DNA of 64,000 nucleotides from Malaya genurostris (taxonomy: Eukaryota; Arthropoda; Insecta; Diptera; Culicidae), in assembly GCF_030247185.1 (NCBI RefSeq), contig NC_080572.1, positions 7,457,007 through 7,521,006 of the forward strand, read 5' to 3'. A model generated the notes under the pieces. It had not been told where the DNA came from. It searched no databases and worked only from the letters and a program-made list of their open reading frames with translations. Position 1 is the stretch's first letter, and each line of letters begins with the position of its first letter. Position numbers and translations under genes: made by a program. Shown piece by piece: positions 58,019 through 64,000 of this stretch.

Positions 58019-59862
58019 AAAGTGTTACGATCAACAATTGTATAAATTGACTACAATAGATTCATTGAAACCTTTTATTGTCGGTTGAATTCAATAAAAT
58101 AAAATTTAAAAGGAGGAGAGGAAACGTTGATGCTTTACTTACTTTCCCAAAGAGTGACGACTCAAATGAATTTTAATAAAAATTACATCGAATATAAATC
58201 ACCTTTCCGTCTAATCTAGCAACATTGGCCGAGAGGCTTTTCAAATTCACAATAGGGATCAACAAGAATAAGAAGATGCATTTCTTTCCTACGTTTCTTA
58301 TGACAATGTTCCCAAATCCAGATGCAAAATACATTTTTGAATCGAAATCTAACACAAACACAAAGTTTCAGCGTTATCTCTAACAAAAGTGATTTCGACA
58401 GCAGATTTATTTCTTGACTGACATTTAATGGCCCAACTATGAAGCGATAGCAAATTTATTGCACCGTTCCTTATCATCCACTGCGATAGCTCATTCGGCC
58501 CCATGCGCCCCAAACGCAAGCATGGAAACGAAGAATAAAAGAAACAAGCTGCTATGATGATAAATCATGGTCATCGATCGGAGGCCCCATCAAAACGAGC
58601 TCCACGTGGTGCATTCAAATCACTAGTGGCCCAAGTCCGAACAGCCATTCCAGTCCCAAGACTGAGCGGGGGTAGAGAGATGGAAATAAAAAACTAAAAA
58701 AGCCAAAAAGAAGTCAACATAGGTCTGATCGGTATTATGTAACAGTCCTGCATGCATGCATGTATCACGTCGTCTAGCTTTTGGGCAACGGTATAATAAA
58801 AGTAGGTACGGTCTCTTTCCAAGCCAGAATTGCGGTATACCTTCAAGGCGAATCAAGCGAACGTGATTTGATCACCGCAAGAGGAGATAGAGCACTTGTT
58901 TGTGGGTGTTATTGAAAGGGAAGCCGGTTAAGCTTTATGCTAATGTATCGTGATGCCAGATTTACAATACACGCAACCATATTTTGTATCATCGCGCCTA
59001 TCCACACTAGCGGGACCAAGCGATCAGGTAATACCATCGCCTGTTAGCTTAAGGTTTTTGACACGACAGTTAGTCTTACTCATTCATTCAGTCAGAGTTC
59101 GTAACCTGGCTCGACTTTTTTTTATTATGCTAAAACGATTGATCAGAGTTGTTTGCTGTCTTCTCGCCCGTTACTTAGCATACAGTGAACGCTGTAAATA
59201 CGAAAAAGTCTAACTGTTAATTTTGGAGCATGTTTGTCACTTAAAAAGAATCTTCACACTATGCTGAGTAACTATCGAGAAGACATCAAGCAACTCAGAT
59301 CAACCCCGTTATAGCACAATAACAGCAAGTCGAACAATATTACGACCTTTCCCGGTTGCTCGGCCACCCATGGAAGTTGACCATCAATGTCAACTTCCCT
59401 TTCTGAACAGCCTAGATAGCCGTGTAGTGTCGGTAGCGGTTTCCCAACTGGCTAAGAATAACGCTACGGTCCACCTGTACCGGTGGTATAAGTCCACCAA
59501 ACAGATAAGCCATGTGGCATCCGGCGGAATTATTTTCTACCAAGAATTGATCCACTGGTTTCCTGTTCCATGTCGTAAAAGGCCACAAAAATAGGAACTC
59601 CAAAGTCAAGGTGTATTTCCGTGCCGATGACTGAATCACAATGCAGTCGTGAACGAAATATCTTGGGTTTTTCCATTACTGTGTTAAGTGAAGCTCTGGC
59701 ACAGTGGACGATTTCTTTCTTCACAACTCGTGGGCCTTAAATGATTCAAGCATTTAAAAAAAATCCTTCCATGGCTCGCTATAGGCGATTATAAGCCAAT
59801 ATATTTGGTTTCTTCTAATTGTAGTACGATAAGTGCTGGAGATGTAGTGTTCATTACTTTAA
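58019..59862. other. no gene seen; one perfect hairpin
   Basis: No supported gene. GGAAGTTGAC (59372-59381) and GTCAACTTCC (59389-59398) form a perfect 10-bp hairpin with a 7-nt loop. Confidence 0.4.
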
Positions 59863-59868
59863 TTGATA

Positions 59869-60205
59869 ATGGTTAGAGTAGCACAAATCAATCTCCAGCA
59901 TATCCGTACAGCAACTATGAATCTATCCAGACTTCTGCAAGAGGGTAAAGCTTCTATAGCTTTGGTTCAAGAACCATATTTCCAAAAGGGAAACTTCTAC
60001 GTTGGAAAGTTGTTAAACCCAGTCTTCGTTGCCTCCAACAAGAACGGTATGAATAATTCACGTGAAATACCTCGTGCATGCCTACTCGCAAATAGTGCTC
60101 TCGATATTTCTCTCATATCGGAGCTCACAACTCGAGATATTTGTGCTGTTACAGTTGGTATAACACATGGATCAATAAGTCCCGAGACTAACAATGGAAA
60201 CAACA
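59869..60205 (+). pseudogene. R1/LOA-type endonuclease fragment (non-LTR ORF2 N-terminus)
   Basis: From ATG 59869 the frame reads VRVAQINLQHIRTATMNL, then IALVQEPYFQKGNFYVG, then REIPRACLLANSALDISLI and ELTTRDICAVTVGI. This is the start of the apurinic-like endonuclease of R1/LOA-type elements: QINLQH is the metal-binding Asn region and QEP holds the catalytic Glu. After about 60205 the frame is replaced by a mariner-type 3' end, so only the first ~110 residues survive. Confidence 0.8.
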
Positions 60206-60450
60206 TTTTTTTTGCAAAATTTTTTTTATTCATCAACATAATCACCTTTTAGGGTGATACAATGGCTCCAACGTTTTTCCAATTTTTCAATACCATGTTT
60301 ATAAAAAAAATTATCTTTCGCTTCAAAATAAGCTTCAGTTTCAGCGATGACCTCCTCATTCGGTTTCCCTTTAATAACTTTTTCCACCACCTTTTTACAA
60401 GTGAACTGCCTATACTCGCATATCAGTCCCACATTTCCATTCATAATTTT
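60190..60450 (-). mobile_element. mariner-type transposon 3' end fragment
   Basis: Carries the transposase C-terminus in minus orientation. The T-rich sequence 60190-60227 would be its 3' terminal region. It abuts the R1/LOA endonuclease fragment on its left. No opposite terminal repeat is found, so the fragment is truncated at about 60400-60450. Confidence 0.7.
60226..60405 (-). pseudogene. mariner-type transposase C-terminus
   Basis: Encodes NEEVIAETEAYFEAKDNFFY, HGIEKLEKRW and GDYVDE before a TAA at 60226-60228. This is the well-conserved tail of mariner-type transposases (…GIEKL…RW…C…L…GDYV…). The catalytic domain is not present in this frame, and upstream codons do not continue the family sequence. 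A dead fragment. Confidence 0.8.
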
Positions 60451-60572
60451 TGAGTTAGCTCGATGAATGAAGTCGAAAAAAATATTAATTCATACCTGTC
60501 CCACATAAAAAGTACCCGCGTATTAGTTCCTTGCAGTTAGAGTTTCATTATTATAATATTGAAATATTAGTG

Positions 60573-60730
60573 GTGTACTACAGCACCACTTTTACGTATT
60601 AAGGGCCGGGGGTTAGATTTATTTGGGTGCCCCTAACAAACTGAATGACCTTTTTTTGCTCGCTGAGGCCTGTCAAGTGCCCCGTAAGACCGTGTGTCCG
60701 AGGGCATGTAAAAGCGGCCCTGGTGTACTA
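60573..60730. repeat. 8-bp target site duplication pair of the 60.6-kb hAT MITE
   Basis: GTGTACTA at 60573-60580 and 60723-60730. Confidence 0.85.
60581..60722. mobile_element. hAT-type MITE, 142 bp
   Basis: Left end CAGCACCACTTTTACGT; right end, inverted, CAGGGCCGCTTTTACAT: the same at 13 of 17 positions, with the CTTTTAC block intact. A perfect 8-bp duplication flanks it. Too short to code. Confidence 0.82.
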
Positions 60731-61527
60731 CCAATATTTCGTGCACAAGTAGCAAGATTCGCCATTTTGTTGCATAAACAATCGGAAAAATCGAAAATAA
60801 AATTCGAATCGTTTCTCAACTCGCCAATTTTTCACACGCCTAAAACCAATTCTCGAGCTCGGTAAAATAAAACACAGAGACAGATAGACAATTACTCAGT
60901 AATCAATATTATGCTTTCCGAGATTCGTTTAGTTGATTTGCTGATTTTTCGACGAAGTGATTCTTTTGCCGAGATTTGGCAAAATCTTGTGCTGAATCCA
61001 TCGGTGGTTAACAATCATCCCGAATTCAGCAAATCCGTTTGCCGAAATTTCGAAATATGTGTTAGTTCTACCGAAATTGGGCGAGACAACTGTCATTTAC
61101 ATTTCACATTTTCGCTGTTCATTACGCAGTTATTTTCTGACGAAATATTTCCGGGAAAATTTCCGGTGGTCACTAGAAAATATGGAATTAATTAGAAGTT
61201 ATTGTTGATTATAGAAAGCTCCTTCCAGATCCTGCTTTCACTGTCGGGAGAAGGATATTTCGAATAACTTTAACGACATGTCAACCAACATATTCGGCGT
61301 TTAGTCCGAATTGCATATTTTACAATTGTACCCAATTATTTTGCCGAGAATTAGCGAAAAAATAAATGTGCAAATGCGACAAATATGCGAGAATGGGCAG
61401 TGTAGTCAAAGTAAGATTTTTTGGTCATCACCTACCAATTTCCCATGTTCTCCAATTCTTATTCTTTTCCATATTTCTTTTTCTCCCTACGCTTTCCTTA
61501 AAAAAATTTAAGTTACCATGGCAAAGC
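60731..61527. other. no gene seen
   Basis: No supported features. A 94-codon open frame at 60911-61195 has no recognised domain. Confidence 0.4.
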
Positions 61528-61612
61528 TCGGGTATAGCGTGATGGATAAGTCGATGCCATTCATGCTGCCCACCTAGGGTCGATTCCCAACCTGACCCAC
61601 AGGGTCAGAACT
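61528..61612 (+). repeat. tRNA-headed SINE head
   Basis: GGGTATAGCGTGATGG (A-box-like) and GGGTCGATTCCCAACC (B-box) at tRNA-like spacing. It is followed by GACCCACAGGGTCAGAAC, a small hairpin seen after related heads. The body is not delimited. Confidence 0.65.
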
Positions 61613-63687
<2,075 letters not shown>

Positions 63688-64000
63688 AGGGGAAAGTCTT
63701 ATAAAGCGCCCTTGCTAGCCAAAATGCCCCCTTTCCTTTCTTAAGCATTGAAGACTTTTCTAAACCAAAGTTTTATCACTAACACTATCTTTTCGTAGGA
63801 TCTTTCTGCTATGCAAGTTTGGTGGTGGTCGTTTGCAGGAAAGTATGAAAAAACTAAAACATTTCATTTGGCTGCTTTTCGATGTAAGGTTTTGCTTCGA
63901 CTAAATAGATGTTTTATCCGCCATTTCTTTGACATACTGATTATCTCAAAACAGTAACTTTCTGGACATTTCAAGAAGCATAATGCATCATTGTTGTGGG
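63688..64000. other. no gene seen
   Basis: No supported features up to the window end. Confidence 0.4.

Noticed and set aside
59370..59594. Open frame with LPFLNSLDSR, resembling a Penelope RT motif
   Set aside because: Only one short phrase matches; the expected following YRKPT motif is absent and an overlapping opposite-strand frame is equally long.

Overview
The window looks like repeat-dominated intergenic or intronic chromosomal DNA from an insect, most likely a dipteran and probably a mosquito. It is AT-rich and eukaryotic, with microsatellites of GT, TA and ATT type. Nearly all recognisable coding sequence belongs to transposable elements: I-type, Jockey-type and R1/LOA-type non-LTR retrotransposons, a Penelope-like element, and DD37D (maT-like), DD41D (rosa-like) and mariner-type transposons. 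It also holds hAT-type MITEs and tRNA-headed SINEs. The mosquito assignment rests on the style of the short dispersed repeats and is an inference. I see no convincing complete host gene, no bacterial operon, no CRISPR array and no integrated virus.

Layout. 1-7 kb: old dispersed repeats, a MITE (882-1100) and an unrecognised 151-codon open stretch. 7.3-12.3 kb: a composite dispersed repeat split by a young 5'-truncated I-type element (8074-11734) with a 12-bp target duplication. A hammerhead-like motif lies at 12480-12551 on the minus strand. 12975-14286: a structurally complete DD37D transposon with an intact transposase. 17.9-22.15 kb: a Jockey-type element with both ends and a 13-bp target duplication, an internally deleted RT and a broken gag, inserted between the A and B boxes of a tRNA-headed SINE. 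23.2 kb: a hAT MITE. 24.38-24.48 kb: a strong type III hammerhead ribozyme fold, next to a Penelope-like element (24517-26986) whose two 390-bp pLTRs differ at only two positions.

27.7-31.5 kb: a higher-order tandem array built from exact 168-bp subrepeats, (GT)n and ~280-bp imperfect palindromes. 31.8-33.65 kb: a second copy of the composite repeat, which acts as an empty-site comparison for the I-type insertion. 35.2 kb: an I-type 3'UTR remnant. 37.3-38.4 kb: a decayed Jockey gag. 40132-41056: a fold-back rosa-like element whose transposase N-terminus is replaced by an inverted copy of its own 3' end. 46755-48690: a second young I-type copy, with a 12-bp target duplication. 52.9 and 60.6 kb: two more hAT MITEs with 8-bp duplications. 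54.7-58 kb: a decayed RT. 59.87-60.45 kb: an R1/LOA-type endonuclease fragment beside a mariner 3' end. 63.46-63.69 kb: a rearranged maT-like end inside or beside an ATT microsatellite.

The genes do not form a pathway; the window is a nested record of insertions. The intact DD37D transposase and the two near-identical I-type copies look recent, while the rest is in various stages of decay. The observations I rank highest are the hammerhead motifs, the rosa fold-back element, the Jockey-in-SINE nest and the 168-bp higher-order array.
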